From contig JAAGOF010000323.1 of NCBI GenBank assembly GCA_010645155.1, positions 317,109 through 381,108 on the forward strand: 64,000 bases of DNA, given 5' to 3'. The notes under the pieces are model-generated. The model was not told the DNA's origin. It saw only the letters and a list, made by a program, of their open reading frames with translations, and did not search any database. This document shows, in pieces, positions 1 through 12,846 of the stretch. The translations under genes were made by a program, and so were the position numbers. This stretch comes from Tigriopus japonicus. Taxonomy: Eukaryota; Arthropoda; Copepoda; Harpacticoida; Harpacticidae. How positions within the stretch are numbered: the stretch's first letter is position 1; every line of letters starts with the position of its first letter.

Positions 1-3000
1 CCAACCCATCCTCGCGATTGTCGCGATATGGTCTGTCCGGGTGCAAGGAATTGGCAAATTAATTTAATTTCCCCAATTTCAGAGTGTGGCTGGACTTCAA
101 GTGAAACATTCTAGGCCTGAAAAGTTCCCCCACCCTCCCTATGTTCATCTTTTACGGTAGCAGAAGTAGCTCACTAGTTGTTCTTCAGCTTCTTTATTCG
201 TTATGCGTTGAATATATTTACATATTCCGTGCCCGACCAAACACACAAGTGCAATGACGGCGTAAACTCAACATTGAGCAAACGGTCCATCCGAGATGCC
301 CCAGAACTACCACTCTTTTCTTTTCCGTTCCCTGTCCAAAGGTAGGTCTAAACTCGGTCGGTAAATACCCGATAATCAGCAGTTGTTTCATTTCTTTATT
401 TCCCCTCTATCCGATGTTTTATCTATTTTTGGGTAATGTGTGTGTGTTTGTATATTGTGTGTCTTGCAGAAGGAGCCTCTCTAGGCTCCTTTGTCTTGAT
501 TTCTTGCCTCGCCAGTTGCTCGTTGGGGTTCGTGGATTCGGGTATGGTACGTACACTACATCCAGTGCTAGTGGAGTGTATAGGGAAAAAGTTACGGCGA
601 TACACCGAGCAAGGAGGGGATTTCTGGCCTAAATATGACCAGAGAGCAATCTTGACTCTGGTCCTCGAGGGGTTAGACATCGGAACGTCGAAGTGTGTCC
701 ATGTCTCTTTCTTTCTTCTCGGTCTCTCTCTTTCTCTTTGCTTGCTTGCTTCCTTCCTTCGACTCTGTCGACCTACAGTATTTCTGCAGTGGACTCTAAA
801 GCTCCGAAATGGAACAAAGTAATGACAGCTGACGGCATCTTTCAACTAGATTCAAGCGTAACCATTGTAGAAGTAAAAGAAAAAAAACATATGTATATTT
901 ATTAAAGTGAATTCAACCTATGAGACTTTCAATGCAAACCATGTTAACACTAACTAAATTCAGCTCATGTGGCCATGTTCATTCAGTATAATTAGAATCG
1001 TTTAGACAAAGCAGTAACTTAAACTAAACGTTAATAGTCGAAGGAAGATGTTTGTCATTTTTAACAACTAAAAACGGCCTCAATATGACTATTGCACCCA
1101 AAAGGGTTCTAAAAGGCGCCTAGGCTGAAGTCGACACTCTAAAGTGAGTAGTAGAGTATAAAGTGCTGCGTTCGTTCGTTGAACAGTAAAGGCTGAGGTT
1201 GCAATGAGCTACCAAATGCCCAAAGAGAGAACGAGCCACAGGGTTGCCCTCGTGTTCCAGATCAAGCCTAGCCAATGAGTCTCCAATACTCCATCTAATG
1301 AGCACCTCGTGAACAAAATTTTCAAATCCCATCTAGATCATGCGTCCAATTCTCCGTCAGACCCCAAATGTACCGCTCCATCGTCACTCACTTTTCGTCA
1401 AATGCTTATAGTACATAAGCCATGCATTTGAAAAGATCGACAACCAAAGGAAAAAAAAATCACTTCCGGAATCTCAGCCTTAATTTTTGGAGTTTTCATG
1501 TTCCAGAACTCCGTAACCCTGGTCTCGTCATAGCCTCTATCTCAAAGAGTGTTCTGAACGCTGCCATTGGATGTTGGCGAGGGAAAAAGACGACGAAAAC
1601 GAAGCGGGATGGCGGTTTTTCTCCTCTAAATTTCGATAGATTCAGACTCAGAACTCCTTCATCCCTCACTTCAAGTTTCTTCAGAGCGATGACTTTTAAC
1701 AGAAGGGGGGGAGGACGAAGTCTTGTAGACACTCCGTTGCGCAGCGATGGTTCTTCAAGATTTATTTCAGACATTGACATCGAACAATCTCCCTCCACCC
1801 CCAAAAAACTCGTGTTAGACCTGTTCACCCTTCTGTACCTTGACGTAACTTAAAACAACAATTACTCAACACTGAAGGGTTAATCGGCTCTCCCCGGCTT
1901 AATATCATTGCCTTAACCCCATTATGGAGCTGGTTGAAGTCCGTGCTTAAATACTTCCGATGAAAGTAGTGGCTGGCTTTGAAATCTGATCTTTCAACCA
2001 GGTGCTTGTTCGTCACCATCACCACCGCCACCGCCATTCATTCAAGTAGTTGCATTGGTGAAACCTCTTTGTTTCAGTATGTTAGCACCCGGTTGACACA
2101 CGTGACAACCGTGGTCAACAAGTTGATTGTCTTTCTTTCCACTTTGCCATTGGAATTCATGGTTCTTTAACCATTGTTTTGTCTCACACTCAGTCCACGC
2201 GAACATCTAAGCCGGTTGCCTCGGACAAATCCAACTGAGATGAATATGCTGGATGAATACACAATCATGGGAAATTCTCTGAAGTTGAGCCTTAAAGCAT
2301 TTTGAAACCGGCATATCCATTTCATAATGCTCGGATTAAACCCTCTTGACAAACTTTGGCCGAACAGAGGAGCATGATTCAACCAAAAAATACGTTCCAG
2401 TCGAAAAGTATCCACGGGAAAGAGCTTAAAGGGTGTTTGTGACTTTACGAGTCATTAATAGGGCGTATGTTGCATGAGGCACATTGCCACAAATGAAACA
2501 AAGACGAACGAGGGTCATGAGCCCATTTCTACCCCCTCATCTCTTAGAAGCCAGGCATATTTGGTCTGGGAGCCAGAAACACTATCTCTCTTGGGTAGAG
2601 AGTACGAACCCAGTGTTCCATCCCAAGCCAAGTAGTGTTCCACGACGTAGGTGGTTGACGTCGGGTTCTCCGCGCTTGTTCCAAATGGATTGTGCCGCAT
2701 GCAGGAACACTGAGGCTCGACGTGCACAGAATGAGTAAGTGGGACGGCCCTAGGATGTGAAGGGAACCAAGCGGGGTTGAGATCAGTGGGTGGAACTAGT
2801 GGAACACATTTTGAACTTGGGATGGGGAGCAACAAAAACCTTGCTTAGAGTAATCCAGTTCCTCTTCCACTCAGACACCAAACTATAACGAGATGAAACA
2901 GACTAGGCAAAATGGGTTTCAATTCTGGGTAGCTCGAACGTTGGAACTGAAATCCACTGGTTGTCTGTGGTAGTTCATTTGATGACTCGCTTGGATCACA

Positions 3001-5291
3001 ATGATCACCTGAGGCGATCTCATGAGCGACTCATTAAGTCTAGCCAACCAAGAACCCGGATTGCAATTCTTTACTTCTCTTCAAGAGAATTGAGAATAAA
3101 ATGGCGGTTTGGCAAATACGGCTGATATCATCAGGGAAGAAATCTGTTATCGCCTTTTCAGTGGGTTTCAGGGCAACCTTCCATGCCATTAGCGATAACT
3201 CAATTCCATGACTTTTTGTTCCACCTTTACCACAATAAAGGAACCGACCCTTTTGACCGGTCAAAGTAAATAAATTGAACAAGTCTGGCGCACAAAAAAG
3301 TTGCCAAAGGTGTCTGAAATGTCAGCCTTGGTTCGTCAACTCCATTTCCTTTGGGCTTTAACTTGAATGAACTCCATTCGAAACCATCAAACCTCGTTCA
3401 AAAAATTCTCTTTGTCAATTGAATGACTCAAGAGACATTAAGCATCGTCAGTAATTATTGAAATCCTTTTTCATTGCTCACAATGCAAAAGAAAGGAAAC
3501 CCAGACAAGCTTTGGTTCGAAATAGTAGCCAAGCAACCAGTGAGTGCGAACGTAAACATGATGTGGGTGCCCACAACAGGCACCCTTTGTATTGATGAGT
3601 GCCATTCCCTGCGGCAAGTTTCTGTCGCGGAACAAAAAGCTCACTCTCTAAAAAGACCACTCAGCAATTTCCACATCCACAAAGAAAATACCTAAAAGTC
3701 CCATCTCTGGTTGGCTTCTTGTCCATCTGTCTGAGACTTGCTAACTGGAACCTACTCCTCGATCGCAGTAGTCGGACATGTGCATGTAGTACGTACATAG
3801 GTACAACGTGGGGTTGAAATTGACGCGGGTGATTGGGATCCGAGATACTCCACGAAATCCTGTTTGTACTACCTCGCCAGAGGGGGACAGTTCACCAATC
3901 TGAATGATCTTGTCCGCAGATTGTATGGGTTTGTCAAGCGTTTACAGCAGATGACATATTCAAATCAATCATAGTTTATCGGCCACATCTTCCCCTCAAT
4001 GAACGCGCCACAAACACTTGACTCGGAATTGGTCACATTTCTCAATATCTGACCTCACGAGGCGGATTATCAGGATCAGCATGTGTAACGTGCCTCTGCG
4101 ATTGTTTTTACATGAGGATGGATAAAAATCAATGTTTTGCTGCTCTATTACATACAACTAGCTTCCCAGTTTGGCAAAGACTGGGTTTGATGACACGAGT
4201 AACGAGTAACTACGAGTCACACCCATGTTAGTGAAGAACGGTGGAATAAATCACTTCTTGCGCGCATCTCGACGGCGACAAAAACTGTTATGACAAATGA
4301 TTTCTGGAACTTTGGGCGCATGAAGCGCTCATAGTCAGGGTGTCAAACCTTTACCATTAACTCGACTTGGACTTGAGAGAGTAAATGGTGCATGATAATA
4401 TTGCAAAAAATGACGATCCATAACGATTTCGGGTGGTTGGTTGAAGGGAATGAAAAATGAAAGATGTTGAACGTGTACCACTTTGTCCAGAGGAACAAAA
4501 CGTTGGTTTAAAAAGAATTAGAGACCAGAAGGAAATTGAAATGTACTGCCGTTGAAGTTTTACGTCAAGTGAGCCTGACAAGTGGCTTTGATCTGTTGGC
4601 TAAGATCGGTTCCAATGAAATCCCCAGACTTCGAAGAACCCAGAAAAATATATATCTGCATAGACATCTTAATTCACCCGGAGATAGGACTGACCAGTGT
4701 TTGAGATCAATCTTGGAATGAATACTGGAATACTAAGTAGAATCTAAATTGAACTTGAGACTGGGGATATTTCTTGACTTACACAAGTGTGGTGTTACTA
4801 ATAAGTATTTGGTTTCTCTCGATTCTAAGAGTCGCTGAAAAAAATAGCTTTAGTAGCTTCGTAAGTAATCAACATCTTTCATAAGGAGTAGCGAACAAGG
4901 AGCAATGAAATAAAAAGCATAGAGCGACAACCGGTCTACCATTCTAGTCAGATTCAATTAGAATTTTCGTTAAAAAATGAAACGGTCTTTTCTTTCTTGT
5001 TTGCATTTGGACTCTGGCGATCAAAATTATAAATTCCGACATATTCTAAAAGTGACATAAACTCGTAGGAATCAATACTTTTACTATATTGACCAAGTTA
5101 TCGCAAATTCTCCACTTGTGAATTGAAAAAGAAGTCTATTTTTCAATATTTTAGCTTGTGTCGGTCGTTTGATGATCTTTTCATCATTCATTGGACCTTC
5201 TTTATTTCAGGGGTGGGGGCTGGGGGTGTCATTCCATATCTTGGCAAAACATGCCTTTGTATCAAATGAAGAATTTGACATGATTTCATAA

Positions 5292-6975
5292 TGGGTCGCA
5301 TGTTAACGCATCTAATTCATGGTGTTTAGTATACTATAATTGCGCTTGAGTATACTCTAATTCTAGTTTGGTCGTAACATGCGGAATAATTGAACAAACC
5401 TCAAGATAAGTATACTCTTCCGGCAGAGATATTTTTAAGTATACTCTAAGGGCACGAGTGCACCTTTGTGTTGCACTCGCGCTCTTTAGATTAGAGGCTG
5501 TGACTCAGTGCGCCCATTTCAGCGAGGGTGAAATAAGCCTAAGTTACCCATATCTGCTACATTCTGCGTTGAGAAAAGCTGTCTGACCATAAAAAAACTG
5601 TTTGTGTGGAAACACTGGGCCTGTGTTGTTAAACACAAGTTTAAACAGTTAAACTTCAAGTCCATTTACTAAACAAATGCCTTCGGACTCGTTCAAAATC
5701 GAACTGAAAGTCGATTTCTCAAAGATTTTCAAGTCTAACTGAATCCAATTCAACTTTAAGCGGGAACTCTTGAAGAAAACGACGAGAGGAACGATTTGAT
5801 CATCTTCCAACGTGCTCGGAAACATCAAAAAGTGCGTCAATCAGACAAATGAATGAGCCTTCTTCCTTCAACACCACCACCCCCGGATACAACGAACCAA
5901 TGGATGGGTATGGAATCAATAGAAAATTGTGAATAAAAGACACAAGGCAGAATAAGAGACATCGACTCCGCTTGCAAATCCATCCCTCATCACTCAATGG
6001 CCACTCCTACCAATGGACTTGTCCACGGATCAACCAACTACGCAAAAGCATAAAAGAAAAAAAACTTCAACGGGAATAATAAGCCGCGCTCATGGAAGGC
6101 CCTGCCAAAATTGCCCATCTTCAACCCAAGAACCCACAACGCTCCCATGTTGTCAATAACGTCATTTCAGTCCATGTGTTTGAGACACTGCTGTTTTTTC
6201 GATTTGAAATTGATGCCAAAAAATCGGATAGATAAGCCGCTTCAAGGAAAATAGGATTTGGTCTAAACATTCTCAAGAGTTCATGGGAGCATAACTAGAA
6301 CGACCAAACGGATTGGATCGTGTCCCGGACTTTCTCTACAACTATCACTTTTAATTCAAAAGATGCTCCAATATGTTCATTTGTGTTATTCTCCTAACGA
6401 GTAATTAAGATGCAAGTTTTCGCCACGGAAACGAAAAAAGACATTGAAAGAATAAATGCTGCTGTTTCAATAACATTTTCGAGGAAATTTCAATACCAAT
6501 AGAACTATGGATTACGCCTTTTGTATCCTTTAATTCTGAAAGCTCCGAGGACATCTTGTTTTTTTTGGGACCTCTCGAGACCTACTTTCTTATGACATAC
6601 TATATGTTTAGTGTATTTGAGCCACAAATGACAAATTGTCTTCAATTTTGAAAACTAGGAAAGAACTAGGCCCACCATTTATGTTTTATCATTATCAATA
6701 ATTGCAAATACTGTACCAATGAAATTCAGCTCGGCTTTGAAATATCTGTCACAGAAACCCTCCTTGTCCCCGTTTTGACGTGTCAAATCTATCTTTGGTC
6801 TCGCAAAGCTATCCTCTACTTTGAAATTGCATGGGCAAATTGTGTGAGTACACAACAATTGCTATACTCATCTGTTTGTTTCACGTTAAGTATACTTGAG
6901 GTCAGCTATGTAGTAAGACCAGAGATGAGTATACTATAAAACAAATCGATCTTATGTGCGTTAACATGCGACCCA
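5292..6975. mobile_element. Possible non-autonomous element with 19-bp inverted ends
   Basis: A perfect 19-bp sequence (TGGGTCGCATGTTAACGCA, 5292-5310) returns as its reverse complement at 6957-6975. The palindrome AGTATACT occurs four times just inside the left end (5328, 5349, 5409, 5438) and twice just inside the right end (6889, 6928). Terminal inverted repeats plus subterminal motif clusters are typical of DNA transposons. I found no transposase and no clear target-site duplication, so an inverted duplication by another route remains possible. Confidence 0.4.
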
Positions 6976-7043
6976 ATGTCTATAATGAGGGATGTGATAC
7001 TTGATGCGCGCATTGTGTACTCTTATCATACTGAGTTTTTGAA

Positions 7044-7096
7044 ATCTTATGTGGGAAAACGCTCATTGTGGTATTTACTGTTTTCTCACATAAGAT
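7044..7096. other. Strong stem-loop
   Basis: A 17-bp arm (ATCTTATGTGGGAAAAC) is followed by a 19-nt loop and the reverse complement of the arm with one mismatch. It lies about 185 bp upstream of the proposed FAM151 start. It could be a small foldback repeat or an RNA hairpin. It matches no microRNA that I recognise. Confidence 0.45.
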
Positions 7097-7279
7097 GGAA
7101 ACCCATGAATTTGGCCGTATAACGATGATTTTGAGTCATTGCAAATATTCGCAAATCCCTCACGTAATTTACAGAAGATATGTCTCAAACTTCATTCACA
7201 GCGTTTGATAAGAACCTCCTGTTCACATTTTTGTGTCTGACATTTTAAGAGCATTCATGAACTGAGGCAAGGTTAAGGA

Positions 7280-8689
7280 ATGTTCCAATCTTTAGCTCTT
7301 CATCAGTTCTTAGTTTCACCAAAAGGGGTCTCTCCCAGTCTCATAGAGCTATTCGAGCCTTTCCTTTCTTGTCTCTCTTCTTCGAAACGGTTTCTTAGAT
7401 CAGCTGTTGTGAGTAAGTACTGGATATATGAGAGTATGAATGTCTTTGTCGTTGCTCAATCAGTGCTCATGCACTTGTATTCACTATTTTTAGGTTCTGC
7501 GAGCATTGAAAAGCCTCTTGAAGTGAATGGAAGTGACCAAGTCATGACATTGGCCGTTCCTCCTTGTCACGTAATTGATTTTTGGCCCCCGGTCCGAAAT
7601 GACTTGACTCAAGTCACATGGTCACATGCCACCAATTCAAGAGAGAAATTGACCAGGGCGATCCAGGGTGAGTACGTAGAGTAGTAGGAGTAGTACCTCT
7701 CAGAAATGTGATGATTCATGCCCTCTTGGTCAAATGCTTAATTAGTCCGTCGCTCTTTGAAGCTCTCTTTCTCACTCTCATCGTCATGGACGTCGACGAC
7801 TCGAGGGCTCCAATTTCTTTCGAGAAGAGATTGAATGGGAACGAACCGATTAGTATCATTGGTAGGCCATCAGTTCTGGACTCGTTTTGAAATTACAGAT
7901 CCTAAATTGATGATGATTGAGGCTGATGTTGTGAAAGGTAGCTTGTTTGGCCAATCCGAAATCCAACCCATCATGGCTCATCCACCTGAAACTCAATCGG
8001 ACCTGTCTTTAACCGAATTTATTGAGATGGTTTGGCCGGTAAATGCACAAGATATTTTCTCGCAACTTGTAGCTAGATTTTTATGTTTTTAATTCGTTTT
8101 TGCTAGGCTCGAAAAGGTATCAAATTGGATTTTAAGGACATTTCCATCGTTGAGAAATCTCTTCAGATTATTTCCAGTACTCCAAAGGAACAAGTAAGAC
8201 CACGTGGACAAAAACCAATTTGGGTTAACTTTCTCTTCTCCACGGACTCTGTTCCAGTTGAATTTTCCAATTTGGTTCAATGCGGATATCCTATCAGGTC
8301 CTGGATCAAGCAAAGAGCCTTTGCCACCTGACATTTTCCTCCACCACTGTCAATCCTACTTTCCCTTCTTCACACTAAGCCTTGGATGGACCACTGGATT
8401 TGATCCCGAGAAGCCTCTCAAATACAATTCCAAGCATATTGAGGACATGCTTCAGGCCATAAATACCATTATTCAATCCGATCACCACTCTTGGTTCACT
8501 TTTCCCGTGCGAACCGCTTTGGCTTTAAATTCCCTCCCGGAATTGGAACACCTTTTGGAACGAGGGGGACCAAACACTACGCTGACATTATGGACGGCTG
8601 AAGGAGATACATATGATTCGTCGAAATTATACCATTTCATTGATACCATTGGACGAAAACGGGTTTATGTGGATCTGCCGCCTACATAA
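7280..8689 (+). CDS. FAM151/menorin family protein
   Basis: Five exons: 7280-7412, 7494-7667, 7899-8038, 8107-8193 and 8258-8689 (stop TAA), all GT-AG with matching phases, giving 321 residues. Conserved family blocks appear in order: WSHATNS (residues 87-93), MMIEADV (about 107-113), IMAHPPE (127-133), GIKLDFKD (153-160), FPIWFNADILSGPG (181-194) and TLSLGWTT further on. These belong to the FAM151/menorin (DUF2181) family, whose fold is related to phosphodiesterase TIM barrels. Worm MNR-1 acts from skin to pattern sensory dendrites, and mammalian FAM151B is needed for photoreceptor survival. The substrate is unknown. The length is close to human FAM151B (276 aa). Exons 2-5 are firm. Exon 1 is chosen because its A|GTAAGT donor restores phase 1, but it encodes no clear signal peptide, so the true N-terminus could lie on another exon. 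Confidence 0.88.
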
Positions 8690-8878
8690 AAAAATAGAGA
8701 AATTCAAAATTCCCTTCGACCTTTGACCCCAATCAAAAGCCAATTTGTCCTTTTATCATGAGTTTTGTGATGACATAACGTCGAAGTATGGAATTCCGCG
8801 AGCGGAAGTATGTTCAAGTATTATCACCATCGCGTTTCGCTTTTTGTCTTGCCCTCTCAATAAGTATTCTTCTTCACA

Positions 8879-9388
8879 ATGGCGAGTGCTGAATATGCCA
8901 ACTCTAGCTACTACAGCACCTACCAAGTTGAACCTCATTATGAAAACTATAACGAACCGTAAGTGAATAATAAATTAAGGAGTTATCTGTATTGTAGTTG
9001 ATTTAGAATATCACAGTATTCTTTCATTTCACTCAGGTCCAAGCCTAAACATGAAGATTCTGTCAGTAATGTTGCATTCGATGTACCTCAAGAGACGGAT
9101 CAGGAAACAGGCCGATGTTGTAATGAGATCTGCTCCAGCCGAAAGAGAGTCTATGCTCTCATTTGCGGTTTATTGACGCTTACTGTGATTATCCTTATAT
9201 CGGCTTTGGTACCTCTTTTTTATCAACCATCCTCCCAATATTCGCCAATACCGTCAGAAAACCAAACTTATCGTGCGACTCCAATACCAAGCCAATTTGA
9301 TTATGAGACTCCAATACAAAACCAAACTCCCTATGAGACTCAAGACCAAAGTCCAATCCAAGAAGATTTAGTACCTTCTAAAGGCTAA
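8879..9388 (+). CDS. Small single-pass membrane protein, unrecognised
   Basis: Two exons (8879-8958 and 9037-9388) joined by a 78-nt GTAAGT...CAG intron encode 143 residues. The N-terminal 50 residues are Tyr-rich and acidic. They are followed by CC and C residues (54, 55, 59) that could be palmitoylated, a basic SRKR patch (61-64), one hydrophobic segment (about 66-88) and a Pro/Gln/Thr-rich tail with a loose repeat of the type ETPIQNQ. Two N-glycosylation sequons (N102, N122) lie in the tail. With the basic patch before the membrane segment, they suggest a cytosolic N-terminus and an outside C-terminus. It starts 190 bp after the FAM151 stop on the same strand. A poly(A) signal follows at 9415. 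I do not recognise the family, so no function is assigned. Confidence 0.65.
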
Positions 9389-9414
9389 AGTGAAAACCTT
9401 TACATGTACTTGAA

Positions 9415-9420
9415 AATAAA
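9415..9420 (+). promoter_or_regulatory. Poly(A) signal AATAAA
   Basis: AATAAA lies 27 nt after the stop of the small membrane-protein gene. A second AATAAA lies near 9457. Together they support a real transcript end here. Confidence 0.6.
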
Positions 9421-12400
9421 TATACCACGATGTAAATTCGATTTTTTTTTCACCAAAATAAATTTCTTCCGTCCATTTTACTGACAAGGCCTGTTCCAAT
9501 GTGGAACTTGTGAGCTATACATACGAGATTGGATAGATTGGGAGGAGATATATCGTCGAATAATTGGTCAGTTCAAAGAAGGTGCCTGCCTAAACACCCA
9601 ACCAACAATCTGGGCTCCTAAGGCGAGAAGAGCATAGAAGAAGCTCTTGTTTGAATGAGTGTCTAAGTGTTTATTCATGCAGATGTGACCACACCACTTA
9701 GTCAAGCGACGAGAGTGAGCGAGAGACCCGTTGAAGATGTGGGCACAGGTTCTTAATCTTTACTCGGGCACGTGTAGCCTGTTCTACTGAGCACAGAGAA
9801 GAGTCGTACCACCTCACACATATACACACATACCATACGTACGGACATCCATGCATGCATGCATGCTTACGTACTTACTTACTCAAAGCTTACTCCATCC
9901 TCTGGAATGCACGCGAGGAAGCGAGAGTGTGTTTTTGTTGATGCTTTTGAGTTCCCGTCAAGTGGAGAGCAGTGAGCTACTCTTCAAGAACTTGTCGAGG
10001 AATTTCTTCGTGTTCGTCCACATTCAACCATGGTCCAAGCCAGACAATACATAAGAATACTTCACTGTACCGTGCATATTACAAAGGTATTTTAAACAGA
10101 GATCATCATGCCTTCTCTCTCTCTCTCTCGGCTTTGAATGGTGAAAAAGAGAGAAAGAGAGACATGGACAAGTAGGTGCAGAAGTCGAAGAAGTTGTGTC
10201 GTGTGCGGATCATCAACTTGACATGATCTCCTCAGAGATTACCTTGGAGTAGGTATATTTTAAAGAAATTAGCTCCCAAAATGGACTAGTTACAAACTTG
10301 GGATGGAAGATGGTTGAAATGAAAATGTTTTACAGCACACTTCAGAGGGTAAAAAATGATGAAAAAAGATGGGTTAACACTAAAAATTACACTAAACAGT
10401 CCATGGGAATCTGTGAATTACTACATAGACAGGAGTCCCACACAAGCATGAATCACCACAACTAGGGTATTTAACTAGAGGCATTATATTTAGTGCTGGC
10501 CGAGACAGGTTTCGAAAAGAAAAAAAAACACGTGGTTTAAGACCTATTTCGAGTGAGTGTAGTGGGTGTGATAGCAATCCTGGATTCGTTTAATCAGACC
10601 ACATTTTTCTTCGCCCAAACAGGGAAGAAAGAGTCTGCTTGGGTGAGTTAAATTCGTACTGTATGACTGAAAATGTTCAAAAGTGGAGGCAGTAATAACT
10701 CAAGTTAGAGTTGGCTCCACAAATCAGGAAGAAGATGATCTCCTTGGCTTGGCAGGGTCGCCACTCTCCATCATGATGCAACAGGGTCACTGTTATGATC
10801 ATCCTCACATTAGAAGAGATGCAGAGACTGACTGAATGACTGACTTAGTGGTGGTTCGTTTGTTAGATCTCCACCCATTACGTCGACTCGTGTCTTCGTC
10901 GTCCACCCGCGCATTTTTTGGGAGATTTTCGCCCTCGAGGACCCTGATGAGTTCCCATCAATCATACCCATCTCTTACCGCCCCAAAGTTGTGTCTTCTG
11001 GCTTAAAGATCCATCCTCGAGAGCCCTGTCTTCCGTCTCATACATGACGACAAGGTCCAATGAAATAATCACGATTGGGCCCATCTTGGGTGTTCCATTT
11101 GTCAACGATGGATTTCGTTTTGTTCCATAGAAGATTGATTGGATAGAAGAGCACAAGGAGGTCTTGAGATTTGCAGAGTAGAATCTGGGACCAAACTAAG
11201 TGTGCTCGAATCTGATCCATGTTTGTGGAAGTGGGTTGAAAGCCAACAAGATCCGCCCTCTCTGGCAAGGTGAGGAAAATCGGGAAGTTCAGACCTAAAT
11301 CGGTACAGTTGTTTTATTTTGAATCATGATTCCTTTCTGCCACGTCAGGTATGTGGAAACCTAAATTTTGATTTATTCCAGATGGTAAGGTTTCTATAGA
11401 TATAACACCTTTTTAGGTTATTTGTTATGATCTCGACTACTTCCAAATCGGCAAGGTTGTTACTTTAAGCCATAATTCCTTGCCGTAAGGTATGGTAAAT
11501 TTTTATTTTGACACGGTCCAAAGTATCTTCTGTCGATAATCAAACCCTTTTTTGAGTGACCCCATTACGGTAAATGATGCCTACTATTCGTCACTTATGA
11601 GTACCAATTGGGTATTTGAATGTACTTTTTCGAGCGCAAGAAAAGAAATTTTGACAGAATGAATTGTTGAATAGGAAGTGAGGAGTTACGACTGGATTTG
11701 CAAACGTGTTGACAGTTTAACGACGTTTGGGTGCACTTTTGCAGAAATTTCATTTTCCCACTTGAAGGCGAACGAGAGACACGAGGTGAGGAAGGTGCCT
11801 TTGCAATCTTTCTGGTCTCATCGTACTGCCTTTTCAAATGATCCCATAACTTTCCGTCAAGAGACGTGCGAAGTAGTCTACGAAGATGACATACAACGTG
11901 GCCAAACGATTCCCAAATTGACTTAACTCCGAAGGCACGAGCGAAATCCCTACTAGACTCAGTGCTTAATTAGCTTCTCATATTCCTAGGTGTTTGCCCT
12001 GCCCAGAATTCAACTTGCTCCAAAGAAATGTCGTCGATATACCCTTGTATACTTAAAGTCATTTTTCGTGACGTCACTCGCCACCATCTGAAGCTGGAAC
12101 GAATTCCCCTCCCCGACCAATGGCCTCCATTTCGCCTTCTGTCCCTGGCAAACACTCAGAGATCAGGGGGACTCTTTGCCCTAAGCAAGCAGTTTCCCCA
12201 TCCTCCTCCTCCTACCTCTTCTATTCGCCTTCCTTCGCCTTCTTCTCCTACCCAAGTTCCTACTCCTCAAACGTGGACTGCAGGATTATGGGGCACTCCA
12301 AGGAGGAAGCCACCCGTTCTAACACGACACAGAGAAAGAGAGGGCTCCGAGCAGTCCAGCTGGTGAAGAGATCGAAATTTGGGAGCCTCTTTTGGTGGTA

Positions 12401-12842
12401 AGGGGCTCCTGGAAGGACGGAGCGGAGATTTGCTCGGCCATCATCGGTTTGGCACTCTCGGAAAAAGTGAGTTTTTTCGCAGCTGGCGGCGCTCCCTCGA
12501 GTTGGTGAGTGGGAGCTGTAAATGGAAAAAAGTCAGTCGTTGCCCGCCCAGCAGTCGAGACGTTTGAAACGTGCTAAAGAGCGAGGCCTCTGAGTTGAGA
12601 GAAAAAAATATCCTCTTGCATTGTTCCTCGATCAAGTTTGTGACATGGTTGCTAATATTGGCAGCCTGGAATTGACAGTGGTTGATAAAAATTCAAAGGA
12701 AGCATCTTTGCTCTAATCAGAGTTATTCTACTTTGATCACCCCTTCCGCCCGGGGTGAATTCGAAATTAATTCTTCATCACCAGACCTTCAGTGCTTCTC
12801 ACGAGCTTGTTGTGACAGTTGCCAATGTGCGAATATGAATAA
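9421..12842. other. Gap upstream of the POU gene
   Basis: No coding region is supported. It holds a GCAT/TTAC simple-repeat tract (9850-9884), a CT-rich run followed by a GA-rich run that could fold back (about 10112-10162), and a diverged direct repeat of about 115-135 bp (11305-11440 and 11455-11570). It probably contains the promoter and 5' UTR of the POU gene (inference). Confidence 0.5.
11305..11570. repeat. Diverged tandem duplication
   Basis: Two blocks about 150 bp apart share the order GTTGTT, a CAT(G/A)ATTCCTT core, GGTATG(T)GG/GGTATGG and an AAATTTT(G)ATTT-like run. The similarity is patchy and was judged by eye. It looks like an old local duplication, not a named repeat. Confidence 0.3.
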
Positions 12843-12846
12843 ATGA
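12835..12846 (+). promoter_or_regulatory. Three-codon uORF overlapping the POU start codon
   Basis: ATG AAT AAA TGA (12835-12846) ends on a TGA that overlaps the main ATG (12843-12845) as ATGA. If transcription starts upstream, scanning ribosomes meet this minimal uORF first, which could lower or condition translation of the POU protein. The transcript start is not known, so the effect is inference. Confidence 0.5.

Larger units (their letters stand above)
1..7279. other. No gene recognised
   Basis: The open frames here are short, lack recognisable domains and do not join through plausible splice sites. A CT-rich simple-sequence tract lies at about 703-760. A possible inverted-repeat element (5292-6975) and a strong hairpin (7044-7096) are listed separately. 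Small exons or distal 5' exons of the FAM151 gene could be hidden here. Confidence 0.6.

Noticed and set aside
1422..1853. 143-codon open frame
   Set aside because: Basic, no domain, an almost equally long frame runs on the opposite strand, and no splice context is present. It looks like chance.
8194..8257. Reading through this stretch as coding (QKPIWVNFLF) in FAM151
   Set aside because: Splicing the 64-nt GTAAGA...CAG interval restores the conserved NFPIWFNADIL block, which the read-through does not give.
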